43,038 nucleotides of DNA from an uncultured Pseudomonadota bacterium. Its GTDB lineage: Bacteria > Pseudomonadota > Gammaproteobacteria > Burkholderiales > SG8-39. Where the stretch lies: positions 1-43,038 of the forward strand of contig CAIKRR010000068.1 in the NCBI GenBank assembly GCA_903829815.1, written 5' to 3'. The notes under the pieces were generated by a model. That model saw nothing but the letters and a program-made list of their open reading frames with translations. It was not told where the DNA came from and searched no databases. Shown one piece after another: positions 24,871-34,490 of this stretch (the stretch's first letter is position 1; every line of letters starts with the position of its first letter). Made by a program: the position numbers and the translations under genes.

Positions 24871-27216
24871 TCAGACAACCAGAATCTGTGGCGGCTCGAA
24901 CACGCCAACGGCAGGCACCTCACCGACCCAGCGCTCCACTTCAACCAGCGTGGACATTGCGCTCGACCCCTGCGCGAGACGCGAAGTACCGGCATCACGG
25001 GTAAGCACATTGGGGTTGCCATGGCGATCGAGTGTGCCGTCACCGGCCGGGTCGAACCAGGCACCGGTCGGCAGGATCACCACCCCTTCACGCACGGATT
25101 CATCGGCGACCACTGCGGCAATGGTCGCCCCTCGATCATTGAAGACACGCACCAGATCCCCCGATGCAAGCCGACGCTGCGCAGCGTCTCCTGGATGCAT
25201 CCGCAGGCGTGTTCGCCCCTGGATACGAATATCGCTCGAGACCGTACCGGGGTCGTACTGACTGTGCAGCTTGTCAGCCGGCTGCGAACTCACCAGATGC
25301 AGTGGATGACGGCCCGCTGCGACTGCACCAAGCCACTCGAGCGGTTCGATCCAGGTCGGGTGCGCCGGACAATCGGCATAGCCAAACTGGGCTACCGCCT
25401 GCGAAGTGATTTCGATACGACCCGAAGGTGTTGCCAGCGGATGCGCCTCGGGGTCGCGCCGAAAGTTCTCGAACAGGACGAATTCATGCTGCGGCAAGGG
25501 CAACTCCACATGCCCCTTGGCCCAGAAAGCCTCGAACTCGGGCAAAGTAACGCCGACCGCAGCAGCGCCACTTCGCGTCTGATCATAGAGATGCCGCAAC
25601 CAGGCCGACTCGTCGCGCCCCTCGCGAAAATGCGCTTCATGCCCGAGGCGCGCTGCCAGATCACCGAAGATGTCGACATCGTTGCGCGCCCCACCCACCG
25701 GTGCGATCGCACGGTGCATCGCGAAGAGGAAGCGGTCGCGAGAGGAGCCACCGATATCATTGCGCTCGAAAGTGGTCGTTGCCGGCAATACGATGTCGGC
25801 ATGACGTGCCACCGGCGTCCACCAGGGTTCGTGCACGACCACCGTCTCGGGTCGCTGCCAGAGAGCCGCCAGCCGGTTCAGATCCTGATGATGATGAAAG
25901 GGGTTGCCCCCGGCCCAATACACCATGCGCACATCCGGATAGACCCGCTGCTCGCCATTGAAATCGTAGGTCTGCCCCGGACAGGCGAGCAGGTCGCCAA
26001 GACGTGCTACCGGAATGGACAGACCGGCCGGGTTGCGCCCGGTCGACATCTCCGGGGTCGGGAGCCCGTCGATGCGCGGATACCCGGCGCCGTTCATCGA
26101 GGCATGCGCGAACGCGATGCCCCCACCGGGCAAACCGATCTGACCCAGCATGGCCGCCAGGGTAATGGCCATCCAGAACGGCTGCTCGCCATGATCGGCG
26201 CGCTGCAATGACCAGGCACAGGTAATGAGCGTACGTCCGGCCGCCGACTGGCGCGCCAGGGTCTGGATGATGTGGGTGTCGAGCCCGCAGATGGCAGCAG
26301 CCCACGCTGCACTCTTGGGGGTGCCGTCTGACTGCCCGAGCAGGTAGGCCTCGAAGCGCTCGTAGCCGGTGCAGTGACGCGCCAGAAACGCGCGATCGTG
26401 CAAGCCTTCAGTCGCGAGCGTGTGCGCCATGCCCAGCATCATGGCCGTGTCGGTGTTGGGGCGCACACCCAGCCAGCGCGCACGGGCGATAGCGGGTGCA
26501 TCACGCCGATCGGGGCTCACGGCCACCACATCGATACCCGCCTGCGCCGCCTGGCGCAGCCACCCCGGCATCGAGTGGTCACCCGCCCCGCCCGATGTGA
26601 TCTGGGCGTTCTTCAGGGGCAGCCCGCCAAAGGCAATGAGCGTTCGGGTGTGATCGATGATGCTGGACCACTGCGTGACCTTGCCAGTCACCGGGATGTG
26701 CGAACCGATGACATGCGGCAGCAGGAAGTGCGCGGCGCCCCAGCTGTAGTTCGACAACTGGTCGACGCAGCCCCCCCCCGAGAAGAGAAAACGCCGCACC
26801 TGGGTGCGGGCGTGGTGGTAGCGCCCAGCCGATGCCCAGCCGTAAGACCCACCCAGTATGCCGCCCGCGCCGTGTTCGGTGCGCACACGCGTCAACTCAC
26901 CAGCCACCAGGTCGAGGGCCGTATCCCAATCGACCTCGACAAAGCGCGAACTGCCCCCGCGCAGCCGATCGCGATGACGCAACCAGCCTTCGCGCACCGC
27001 AGGCCTTGCCACGCGCAAGGGCGAGTGCACCATGCCAGGCATGGCACGCAGCAGGGGCGAGGGCTGGGGATCGGCTGCAAAGGGCTCGCACGCAACGACA
27101 CGCCCCTCTCGCACAACCGCGCTGAACGCTCCCCAGTGAGCGAGCGACGGGTAACGTGTGTCTGGCACAGCCTCGATGGGCTCCGCGAAAGACCTGGCCG
27201 TAGACCTCACGTTCAA
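24871..27216 (-). CDS. BisC-type molybdopterin oxidoreductase (DMSO reductase family)
   Basis: A 781-residue Mo-bisMGD enzyme close to biotin sulfoxide reductase and TMAO/DMSO reductases. THWG-like YPSLAHWGAF opens the protein, GGSYGWASAGRYHHARTQVR and LSNYSWGAAH follow, with Ser158 as the likely Mo ligand. YWAGGNPFHHHQDLNRL and HEPWWTPVARHADIVLPATT are family blocks. No 4Fe-4S cysteine motif and no Tat signal, as in cytoplasmic BisC. It would reduce S- or N-oxides such as methionine or biotin sulfoxide. The first in-frame start is TTG 27216, overlapping the stop of the upstream gene (TTGA); GTG 27210 is an alternative. Confidence 0.9.
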   Translation of the reverse strand: MNVRSTARSFAEPIEAVPDTRYPSLAHWGAFSAVVREGRVVACEPFAADPQPSPLLRAMPGMVHSPLRVARPAVREGWLRHRDRLRGGSSRFVEVDWDTALDLVAGELTRVRTEHGAGGILGGSYGWASAGRYHHARTQVRRFLFSGGGCVDQLSNYSWGAAHFLLPHVIGSHIPVTGKVTQWSSIIDHTRTLIAFGGLPLKNAQITSGGAGDHSMPGWLRQAAQAGIDVVAVSPDRRDAPAIARARWLGVRPNTDTAMMLGMAHTLATEGLHDRAFLARHCTGYERFEAYLLGQSDGTPKSAAWAAAICGLDTHIIQTLARQSAAGRTLITCAWSLQRADHGEQPFWMAITLAAMLGQIGLPGGGIAFAHASMNGAGYPRIDGLPTPEMSTGRNPAGLSIPVARLGDLLACPGQTYDFNGEQRVYPDVRMVYWAGGNPFHHHQDLNRLAALWQRPETVVVHEPWWTPVARHADIVLPATTTFERNDIGGSSRDRFLFAMHRAIAPVGGARNDVDIFGDLAARLGHEAHFREGRDESAWLRHLYDQTRSGAAAVGVTLPEFEAFWAKGHVELPLPQHEFVLFENFRRDPEAHPLATPSGRIEITSQAVAQFGYADCPAHPTWIEPLEWLGAVAAGRHPLHLVSSQPADKLHSQYDPGTVSSDIRIQGRTRLRMHPGDAAQRRLASGDLVRVFNDRGATIAAVVADESVREGVVILPTGAWFDPAGDGTLDRHGNPNVLTRDAGTSRLAQGSSAMSTLVEVERWVGEVPAVGVFEPPQILVV

Positions 27217-29450
27217 GCGCGCGCCGCAGGCGCGGCGGCAGCCAGAGCAAGCTTGACCTTGTCGGGCGTGAACGGTACCGAGCGCAAACGCGCACCGGTG
27301 GCATCGAAGATGGCGTTGGCGATGGCACCCGGAATGACCACCGCGGTGGGCTCGCCGACGCCCCAGGCCGGCTCACCGGGTCGATCGATGAGTTCGATGT
27401 CGACTGTGGGCAGGTCGGTGAAGCGGGCAATCGGGTAGGTCGTCCAGTCGACACTGGTCACCCGCTCAGGCGTCCACTGCACTTCTTCGATGAGGGTACG
27501 GCTCACCGTCTGCAGGGCACCGCCTTGCACCTGATTGGCGACCCCGTCCGGATTGATCATCTGCCCGCAGTCATGTCCGATGCACAGACGCGTGACGCGC
27601 ACAGCACCCGAATCGCGGTTCACCTCCACCTCGGCCACTGCGGCGACATAGGTGATGGCGTTGTTGTAGCGGGTATAGGAAATGCCACGACCGCGAACGA
27701 TGTTGCCACTGCCCGGCGCCGGATTGATGCCGACTCGGCTCTGCCAGCCAGCGAGCTTCATGGCTGCACGAATGACCGCCTCGGCCCGCGCGTCCTTCAG
27801 GTTGCGCAGACGAAACTCGGCCGGATCAGCCTGTGCCGCGTGCGCCAATTCGTCCATGAAGCCTTCGTTGGCAAAACTGTTCTCGATCCGACCAGGGCTG
27901 CGCAGATGCGATGAACGGAAGAAGGTCTCGGCCACATGGTGGGTTTCAACGCGGATATTGGGCACCGTATAGCCCATGCCCGCATTCTGAAAAAGAAAGC
28001 CCACCCAGTTGCCAGGCTTGGGTTGACCCAGTTCGGTCGCTGCCAGCAAGGGAAAATCGAGCGGCTTGAACGCAACGATGTGGTTGAGCGCAATCCAGAA
28101 GTCGGCATTCCAGGCAATCACATTGCCTTGTGCATCGAGTCCTCCCTCGAAGTCCATCGCCCGTGGCGGGCTCTTGGGCGCTCGAGCCGTTTCATCCTCG
28201 CGCATCCACTGCACGCGCACCGGCTTGCCGATCTGTTGGGCAATGAGGGCTGCATCAGCGGTGGCATCCTCATGGCCGTTGCGACCATAGCAACCAGCCC
28301 CTTCAAGGTAGACCAGACGAATGGCGGCGGCCGGCAGGCCGGTAATGGCCGCCAGTTCGGTCTGCATGGAGTGGGTTGCCTGCGATGCGCTCCAGACCGT
28401 GAGTTGCCCCGCCTTGAAATGCGCCACCGCGCATGAGGGGCCTATCGATGCATGCGTCTGCACCGAGAACTCGTACGAGGCCTTGACGCGCCGGGCCGCC
28501 TGAGCAAGGGCAGCCGGCGCATCGCCTGCCTTCTGGGTTGAATCGGTCTTGGCAACCGGGCGTGCACGCCAGGTCTGGAAGACCGTGTTCTTTTCGGGCA
28601 ATCGGGTACCCTCGCCCCACTGCACACGAATGGCGCGCGAGGCCTTCACCGCGGCCCATTCGCTCCTCGCCACGACCGCGAGGAAATCGCCCTTGCGCAC
28701 CGTCTGGACAAAGCCTCCAATGCCACGCGCCGCCCGATCGTCAACCGATACGACACGCGCGCCGAAGATCGGCGAGCGGATGACCCGAGCGTGCAGCATG
28801 TCAGGCAGGCGAAAGTCGTGCACATAAGTCCACTCGCCCGTCACTTTGCCCGGAATGTCGACGCGGGGAATGTTGCGACCGACCAGTCGGTAGTCGGTCG
28901 GCTTCTTGAGCGCAACCTTTGGATCAACCTTGATCTCGAAGCCCCGCTCGATCAGGTCGCCATAACTCGCGCGGCGCGAGGGGTCACCCTTCACGCGCAC
29001 GACGCCCTCATCGACCACCAGATCCGCTGGCGCCGCACCCAGGCGCCGCGCCGCGCGCTGGATGAGCGCAGCACGCGCCGAGGCCGCCGCGCGGCGCAAC
29101 TCGCTGCCCCCCTGCGCGATGGTGAGATTGGCACCGGTAATCCACTGATCGGGCGTGGTACCGGTATCACCCATCACCATCTCGACGCGGTCGAACGCCA
29201 CATCCAGTTCCTCGGCCACGATCTGGGCGAGCGCCGTGCGCGTGCCCGTTCCGAGATCGACCTTGCCGGAGTAGACAGTGATGCGGTTGTCGCGACCGAT
29301 GGCGAGCCAGGCGTCGAGTGCCTCCTTGTCAACCGTCTTGGCAGGCGCGACGGCGCCCGGGAGAACCTTTGCCCAAGCCGGGGCACCGGTCGAAAAGCCC
29401 ACCACCAGCGCCCCGGCGGTCTTCAGAAACGCTCTGCGATCGTCACGCAT
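27213..29450 (-). CDS. xanthine-oxidase-family molybdoenzyme, large subunit (IorB type)
   Basis: A 745-residue molybdopterin-binding subunit like isoquinoline 1-oxidoreductase beta or membrane-bound aldehyde dehydrogenases. A Tat-like signal (DDRRAFLKTAGALVVGFSTG) starts it, which predicts export. GKVDLGTGTRTALAQIVAEE, LEGAGCYGRNGHEDATADAA and WGVGEPTAV (with the catalytic Glu in GVGE) are diagnostic. It hydroxylates an N-heterocycle or oxidises an aldehyde, passing electrons to the 2Fe-2S subunit. ATG 29450 follows a G-rich ribosome-binding site. No FAD subunit is present, as in the IorAB type. Its stop overlaps the bisC-like TTG. Confidence 0.9.
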   Translation of the reverse strand: MRDDRRAFLKTAGALVVGFSTGAPAWAKVLPGAVAPAKTVDKEALDAWLAIGRDNRITVYSGKVDLGTGTRTALAQIVAEELDVAFDRVEMVMGDTGTTPDQWITGANLTIAQGGSELRRAAASARAALIQRAARRLGAAPADLVVDEGVVRVKGDPSRRASYGDLIERGFEIKVDPKVALKKPTDYRLVGRNIPRVDIPGKVTGEWTYVHDFRLPDMLHARVIRSPIFGARVVSVDDRAARGIGGFVQTVRKGDFLAVVARSEWAAVKASRAIRVQWGEGTRLPEKNTVFQTWRARPVAKTDSTQKAGDAPAALAQAARRVKASYEFSVQTHASIGPSCAVAHFKAGQLTVWSASQATHSMQTELAAITGLPAAAIRLVYLEGAGCYGRNGHEDATADAALIAQQIGKPVRVQWMREDETARAPKSPPRAMDFEGGLDAQGNVIAWNADFWIALNHIVAFKPLDFPLLAATELGQPKPGNWVGFLFQNAGMGYTVPNIRVETHHVAETFFRSSHLRSPGRIENSFANEGFMDELAHAAQADPAEFRLRNLKDARAEAVIRAAMKLAGWQSRVGINPAPGSGNIVRGRGISYTRYNNAITYVAAVAEVEVNRDSGAVRVTRLCIGHDCGQMINPDGVANQVQGGALQTVSRTLIEEVQWTPERVTSVDWTTYPIARFTDLPTVDIELIDRPGEPAWGVGEPTAVVIPGAIANAIFDATGARLRSVPFTPDKVKLALAAAAPAARA

Positions 29451-29464
29451 GATCTGTCCCCCCC

Positions 29465-29926
29465 TCAGGCCGCGAGCGCCGCACGACGAACCGCGGCGGT
29501 GATGCGCTGATGGGTGCCACAGCGGCACAGGTTGCCGGCGAGCGCAGCACGAATCTGCTCCTCGCTTGGGTTGGTGTTTTGCTTGAGCAGTGCGGCCGAG
29601 GTCATGATCATGCCGTTGATGCAGTAGCCGCACTGCACCGCCTGCTCGTCGATGAAGGCCTGCTGCAGCGGATGAGGTTTTGCAGTGGAACCGAGCCCCT
29701 CGAGCGTGGTGACCTTCTTGCCCACGACGGCAGACACCGGCACCGAACAGGATCTCACCGCATTACCCTCGAGGTGTACGGTGCAGGCACCGCACTGCCC
29801 CAGACCACAGCCGAATTTCGGACCGTTGAGCGCGAGATCGTCGCGCAGGACGTAGAGAAGCGGGGTATCGGGGTCAGCCTCGACGCTGTGCGTCGTGCCG
29901 TTCACCCGCAGGGTGATTCGTGCCAT
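29465..29926 (-). CDS. 2Fe-2S subunit of the molybdoenzyme (IorA/CoxS type)
   Basis: A 153-residue electron-transfer subunit with two iron-sulfur clusters. The plant-type ferredoxin cluster uses Cys40, 45, 48 and 60 (GCGLGQCGACTVH). The second uses Cys99, 102, 134 and 136 (QCGYCINGM, LCRCGTH). It passes electrons from the large subunit to a respiratory acceptor, probably cytochrome c. GGAGGAGAC precedes ATG 29926. It is the first gene of the operon; the gap to the large-subunit gene is 14 bases. Confidence 0.95.
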   Translation of the reverse strand: MARITLRVNGTTHSVEADPDTPLLYVLRDDLALNGPKFGCGLGQCGACTVHLEGNAVRSCSVPVSAVVGKKVTTLEGLGSTAKPHPLQQAFIDEQAVQCGYCINGMIMTSAALLKQNTNPSEEQIRAALAGNLCRCGTHQRITAAVRRAALAA

Positions 29927-30202
29927 GTCTCCTCCAACGATCGTGTGTCGTGAGCCGCCTGGCCGCGCTTGGGTAAACCGACAACCCGCGACGATGTCTT
30001 GTGATGTTCATGTACCGCTGGAATCTTAGTGGGGATGCTCAGCGCGATCAACCAGCATCTTTTCGAGCCTGCGGCCTTGCCACCCGGCGCACCAGCGAAA
30101 GGACGACGCATACGATGACCGACATCGGGAACCGGTCGGCAGCCAGTGCCGGAACACGCCTCGACAGCAGCCGGGCTGGGCGCGCGCCTTCATCCGTGGA
30201 TA

Positions 30203-31642
30203 TCAGCGCCTGACGAACAGCACATCGAAGTAGCGCCCCCCATCTGGGTGCCGCGCAATCTCTACCCTGACATCTTCCCGGAAGCCACGCTGCGAGAGAT
30301 ATTCGGAAACCTGACCCAACTGACACCCGCCCGCATAGGCTTCAAAGTCCGCCGCCTCGACCCAGATGAATTTCATTGAATCGAGGAGTGGTCCGAAACC
30401 CTTCATCACGAGCAGTTCAGAGCCTTGCGTGTCAAGCACCAGCGCCTCGTAGCGGGACATGTCCAGACCACGCTCCGCAACAAGTGCCTGGAAGGTCCGA
30501 CTGCGCAATGACATCTTGCCGACAAACTCGACCTCGGGCCAGACGTCCTTGTGGAGTGCGAATTCGTAAATGGAGGACGACGCACCGTTATTGTTGGCGA
30601 CATTGAAAAGGTACTGCTTTCCGTCTTCATCAGCGAGCAGGCATTCGATCGTCTCCTGGAGGGGGTAGCCTGCCAGGCTCGCCCGCAACCGGCGCGCCAA
30701 CTGCGGAATGGCCTCGACCCACAAAACCGGCAGGCCAAGACGATCATAGAGGTCACGTTCCTGGCCAGCATTTGCGCCAACATGTATGACCCCTGAAACC
30801 TGCTGCAGAAACTGCAGTTCCAGTCGGACTTTCGCCGACTGCCGCGCGCGACCGGGCCCCCACCAGTTTCGTGGGAGCACGAGATCCTCTGTCGATGTCA
30901 GGTTGCCGCGATCGAGCGGATGCGGAAAAACCGATGCGTAACCTGACGGCCTGACTCTGTCGCGCCTGTGGAACGTCAGTTCAAAGACCCTCGGCGCCAC
31001 GAAGCCACCCAGATCGACCACGCCGCAAGCGTTGTTGGGATGGTTGTGCACGACTACAAAGTGTTGCAGTATCTTTTCAAAGAATGCCTTCACGATCCTG
31101 AAAAATGCGGGGCTTCCCCAGGCCTCGACATCATGTATTTCAAGCAGGATGATGCGAAATCTTTTGAGTTGTGCATCGGGAGTAGCGAGGATCGATACAT
31201 ATTCCGAGCCTTCTATATCCATCTGCAGCAGAAAATCGGCTTGAGCAGTAAGGTCTTCAGAACTTTTCATCCATGAATCAAGCGTGATGTGCGTTTCGCT
31301 GTCATGGGAGCCCAGGTATTTTCGCAGGAATGATTTGGCATTCAGCGATTTCGGTGGAGACGAGACACTTCCATCGGCCAGATGTGATGATATGCCGGCG
31401 CGCTGCAGAATATCTTTTTCAAAATCGGCGAGATCACCTACACCCGGCGAAAAGCAGACACCGACCCCCTGAAGGTCAGCCGGGAGGAGATATCCGCCAT
31501 CATTGGCCGCACCAAATCTCTCCAACGGATACAGTGTCCGGACCGGCCTCAGCGCCTTGGCCATTTCCATTAGCGCAGATATGCTTGTCATTCTTTCGAC
31601 AAACACACCTTTCCCGAGGAGGGCGCGCTTGTCGATTTTCAT
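30203..31642 (-). CDS. tandem FkbM-family methyltransferase
   Basis: A 479-residue protein with two FkbM-like methyltransferase domains. The first (about 35-225) has [10 protein letters not shown], the acidic motif [13 protein letters not shown] (near 138-150) and [12 protein letters not shown]. The second (about 275-479) has [13 protein letters not shown] (285-297), [11 protein letters not shown] and [16 protein letters not shown]. Domain one lacks the plain VGAN loop; domain two is complete. It probably O-methylates sugars of a surface glycan. The gene is richer in A/T than its neighbours, which suggests transfer. ATG 31642 has a weak ribosome-binding site; the frame is open far upstream without family similarity. 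It is divergent from gmd. Confidence 0.85.
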   Translation of the reverse strand: MKIDKRALLGKGVFVERMTSISALMEMAKALRPVRTLYPLERFGAANDGGYLLPADLQGVGVCFSPGVGDLADFEKDILQRAGISSHLADGSVSSPPKSLNAKSFLRKYLGSHDSETHITLDSWMKSSEDLTAQADFLLQMDIEGSEYVSILATPDAQLKRFRIILLEIHDVEAWGSPAFFRIVKAFFEKILQHFVVVHNHPNNACGVVDLGGFVAPRVFELTFHRRDRVRPSGYASVFPHPLDRGNLTSTEDLVLPRNWWGPGRARQSAKVRLELQFLQQVSGVIHVGANAGQERDLYDRLGLPVLWVEAIPQLARRLRASLAGYPLQETIECLLADEDGKQYLFNVANNNGASSSIYEFALHKDVWPEVEFVGKMSLRSRTFQALVAERGLDMSRYEALVLDTQGSELLVMKGFGPLLDSMKFIWVEAADFEAYAGGCQLGQVSEYLSQRGFREDVRVEIARHPDGGRYFDVLFVRR

Positions 31643-31952
31643 GTCTGACACCGAGGATTCATTGATTATTAATAATTGCTGCGGACACGGTCTTGCCTGG
31701 CGCGAACCCTGCAAGGCAGGCACCGTGCCGATCGACCGCTTTTCCGTACAACGCGACTGCATTGATGGACGCAATCGCATTATAGTACCGCCGCCTGCAG
31801 TTGCCGCACGCTTGCCGCACGATTGCCCACGATTGCCCACGATGCGCTGTTGGCGCAGAGAGCTGCAGACAGGAACGTCGGCAGCGCGTGGAGCCACAGG
31901 GCTGCCTGGGCGACGACCATTGCATCGATACTGCCACTGTCGAGTTGAGACC
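31643..31952. other. divergent intergenic region between the FkbM gene and gmd
   Basis: These 310 bases hold no supported gene. The AT-rich perfect palindrome ATTATTAATAAT (31665-31676) lies 23 bases before the FkbM ATG and could supply its -10. A TATAGT hexamer (31781-31786) could be a -10 for gmd, but no matching -35 is evident. Short direct repeats follow (31801-31840). Confidence 0.4.
31801..31840. repeat. two short tandem duplications upstream of gmd
   Basis: TTGCCGCACG occurs at 31801-31810 and 31812-31821, then GATTGCCCAC occurs twice without a gap (31821-31830 and 31831-31840). Both units look related, as if grown by replication slippage. They lie in the probable gmd leader. Confidence 0.6.
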
Positions 31953-33038
31953 ATGAGCAAAATTGCACTCATCACCGGAATTACCGGCCAGGACGGGTCT
32001 TATCTGGCCGAACTGCTTCTCGGCAAAGGCTACGAGGTCCATGGAATGAAGCGGCGGTCGTCGCTATTCAATACGGACCGAATCGACCATTTGTATCAGG
32101 AGCCACACGACAGCGAGCGCCGTCTCTTCCTGCATTACGGGGACATGACTGATTCGTCAGGCCTCATCAGGATCATTCGGGACGTACAGCCAGACGAGAT
32201 CTACAATCTCGCAGCGCAGTCTCACGTGGCGGTTTCATTCGAGCAGCCTGAATACACCGCCAATTCTGACGCACTCGGTGCGCTACGTATCCTCGAGGCG
32301 ATCCGGATCCTGAAAATGGAAGGCAAAACACGCTTCTATCAGGCATCGAGCTCGGAACTCTACGGACTGGTACAGGAAACGCCACAAAAGGAGAGCACGC
32401 CGTTTTATCCGCGATCGCCCTATGCAGTCGCCAAGCTATATGCTTACTGGATCACGGTCAACTATCGCGAAGCCTACGGAATCTACGCCTGCAACGGCAT
32501 TCTCTTCAATCATGAAAGCCCGGTCCGCGGCGAGACTTTCGTCACCCGCAAGATCACTCGAGCGCTGGCCCGCATCAAGCTCGGGCTGCAGGAGTGCCTC
32601 TTCCTGGGCAATCTGGATGCCAGGCGCGACTGGGGGCATGCGAGAGACTATGTGGAGATGCAATGGCTCATGCTGCAGCAAGACGTCGCAGAAGACTTTG
32701 TCATCGCTACCGGGCGGCAGTACAGCGTTCGTGATTTCGTCAACGAGGCAGCGGCGCAGATCGACCTTGACATTCGCTGGTCTGGTCATGGGCTTGACGA
32801 AAAGGGGTTCGACAGCAGCGGCAAATGCGTCGTTGCGGTGGACTCGCGGTATTTCCGCCCGACCGAAGTCGACGCGCTGCTTGGTGACGCCAGCAAGGCG
32901 CGGCAACGACTGGGGTGGATTGCGAAAATCGGTTTCCACGAATTGGTGAGCGAGATGATGCAGGAAGACATGAAGACTGCCGCACGCGACGAATTGGTGA
33001 GACATCATGGGTTCAGCGCCTATGACCCGCGTGAATAA
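31953..33038 (+). CDS. gmd: GDP-mannose 4,6-dehydratase
   Basis: A 361-residue extended SDR that converts GDP-mannose to GDP-4-keto-6-deoxymannose, precursor of fucose, rhamnose (D-form) and perosamine in glycans. [19 protein letters not shown] is the NADP motif, [17 protein letters not shown] and [16 protein letters not shown] are strongly conserved, and YGLVQETPQ and [12 protein letters not shown] hold the active-site Tyr and Lys. [17 protein letters not shown] is the Gmd block near the substrate. Length is normal. ATG 31953 is chosen for the family start MSKIALITG. No fucose synthase or reductase (fcl, rmd) follows in the window. Confidence 0.97.
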   Translation: MSKIALITGITGQDGSYLAELLLGKGYEVHGMKRRSSLFNTDRIDHLYQEPHDSERRLFLHYGDMTDSSGLIRIIRDVQPDEIYNLAAQSHVAVSFEQPEYTANSDALGALRILEAIRILKMEGKTRFYQASSSELYGLVQETPQKESTPFYPRSPYAVAKLYAYWITVNYREAYGIYACNGILFNHESPVRGETFVTRKITRALARIKLGLQECLFLGNLDARRDWGHARDYVEMQWLMLQQDVAEDFVIATGRQYSVRDFVNEAAAQIDLDIRWSGHGLDEKGFDSSGKCVVAVDSRYFRPTEVDALLGDASKARQRLGWIAKIGFHELVSEMMQEDMKTAARDELVRHHGFSAYDPRE

Positions 33039-33129
33039 GTAGAGGCAGCGCGTGTTGCGGTCAACCCTCTGGTCTGCATCGGAAAATTCATGCCAACGAA
33101 CAGACACCGGGGGGACGTCGGGCGAGCGC

Positions 33130-33606
33130 CTACCCCGCAAGCATCGGCAGGAGAATGCGGCTGATGCGGATCAGTGCTGGCCCCAGAACAGCCATGCTGA
33201 TGGCCGGAAAGATGCAAAGTACCAGCGGACAGAGCATGCGTACCGACACCTTGGCCGCCTGCTCCCCGGCCCGCAGTTGGCGTTTCTGCCGCAAGTCGTC
33301 GGAGAATATCCGTAACGCCTCGCCGACCCGTGTGCCAAAACGTTCCGACTGACCGAGCATGGCGGCGAACACCCCGATCTCGTCAAGGCCTGCGCGCAGG
33401 GCCAGATGCCGCAGCGCCTCGGCACGAGCGAGACCCGCCTCGACGCAGATCAGCATGAGGTCTGCGGCGTCTGGACAACCGTTGAAAACGCCCAGATGGG
33501 GTGCCCAGATTCTGACTTGACTCAAACCGATCGCGGTTTGCGCATGATCGATCACAGGCTGTCGGGCGCGTGAGCCTGGTGAGTCGGGGCCTCGGATGAT
33601 GGGCAC
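33130..33606 (-). pseudogene. tadC remnant (type II secretion F domain) with internal deletion
   Basis: From about 33474 to 33130 the product follows TadC of the Flp-pilus assembly platform: PDAADLMLICVEAGL, then RAEALRHLALRAGLDEIG, QSERFGTRVGEALRIFSDDL and LCPLVLCIFPAISMAVLGPA with a membrane helix. In intact TadC about 60 residues separate the first two blocks; here they are fused, so an internal segment is missing. The first 44 residues do not look like TadC. No other tad gene is nearby. It is a decayed leftover, probably not functional. Confidence 0.6.
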
Positions 33607-33619
33607 ATCAATCGGGCCG

Positions 33620-33689
33620 TAGCCCTCGGGTCATAGACCTCGGGGCCTAGACCTCGGGGCCTAGACCTCGGGGCCTAGACCTCGGGGCC
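33620..33689. repeat. 14-bp tandem repeat, four exact copies plus one degenerate
   Basis: TAGACCTCGGGGCC occurs four times without gaps (33634-33689), preceded by a degenerate copy (33620-33633, three mismatches) and followed by a partial TAGAACTC. It lies just after the stop of the broken ligase and before the tadC remnant. Copy number is likely to vary between strains. Confidence 0.9.
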
Positions 33690-33695
33690 TAGAAC

Positions 33696-34490
33696 TCAAG
33701 CCTTCGTCCGCGGTTGCCCGGCGGCCAGCGCGGAGCGAAGGTCTGCGAGACGGACTTTCCCGTTCTCGGTACGCGGAAGCCGGTCGGCCCTGCGAAGTCG
33801 GTAATAAAAGACGTAGGTACCGAGGAGGTTGTGAATCTGCGCCTGGAGCCCTGCATCGAGCGCGCGCTCGGTACATTCGAGGACCACCTGCAACGTCTCC
33901 ACCCCGTTCTCGTCGGGCACGGAGACGAGGCATGCGCCCGTGATTCCAGGAAGCGCCGCCAATCGCTCCTCGATGGGACCAGGGGCGATCTTGACCCCGG
34001 CCACATTGATGAGACCATCCACTCGTCCGAGGATCGAAAGCATTCCCTCCGGGGTCAGGAATGCATAGTCAAAGGTCCGGAACCAGTCGCCGGCGAAGTA
34101 CTGTCGCGTCGCGGGCTCGTTCCAAAGATACCCCTCGACCTTCCGGTCAGTCCGGACCTGGAGGTACCCACGCTGCCCCGGCGAGACGGGCGTCCCGAAG
34201 GCATCGACGATCCGCGCCTCGACGCCGGGCAGGAGTCGAGAAGCATCTCCACCGTCGGTGACGGCTATCCAGTGTGTTTCGTTCGAGGAGTAGATATCGA
34301 ATACCGGCCCGGTGCAGCGAGCCCGAAGCGCAGCAAGCAGGTTCGGGGGGACCTTTCCGGCGGCGACGCTGATGGACATGTCGAGTTTCTCGGTGCCCTG
34401 CGAAAGGGCGCGGATGAATCGACTTAATTCCCCGACGCTGAGCGTCGCGTGGTGCCGCCCGACAAGCGGCGGCTGATCGACCGCCCCCTA
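33696..34490 (-). pseudogene. AMP-dependent acyl ligase, C-terminal part (after amber codon)
   Basis: This is the C-terminal part of a class I adenylating enzyme. YSSNETHWIAV is the A5-like region, DWFRTFDYAFLTPEG is A7, GRVDGLINVAGVKIAPGPIE is A8 and RTENGKVRLADL is A10 with its lysine. The frame is open from a TAG at 34488-34490, and the first ATG is at 34379. Sequence between the TAG and that ATG still reads as ligase (GAVDQPPLVGRHH...), so the TAG interrupts one ancestral gene. The N-terminal part lies upstream. Confidence 0.75.

Noticed and set aside
24799-26211. 470-codon plus-strand ORF opposite the bisC-like gene
   Set aside because: Arg/His-rich product typical of an antisense frame in GC-rich DNA; the minus strand is a clear molybdoenzyme.
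33620-33703. CRISPR array
   Set aside because: The 14-bp units are contiguous with no spacers; no cas genes nearby.
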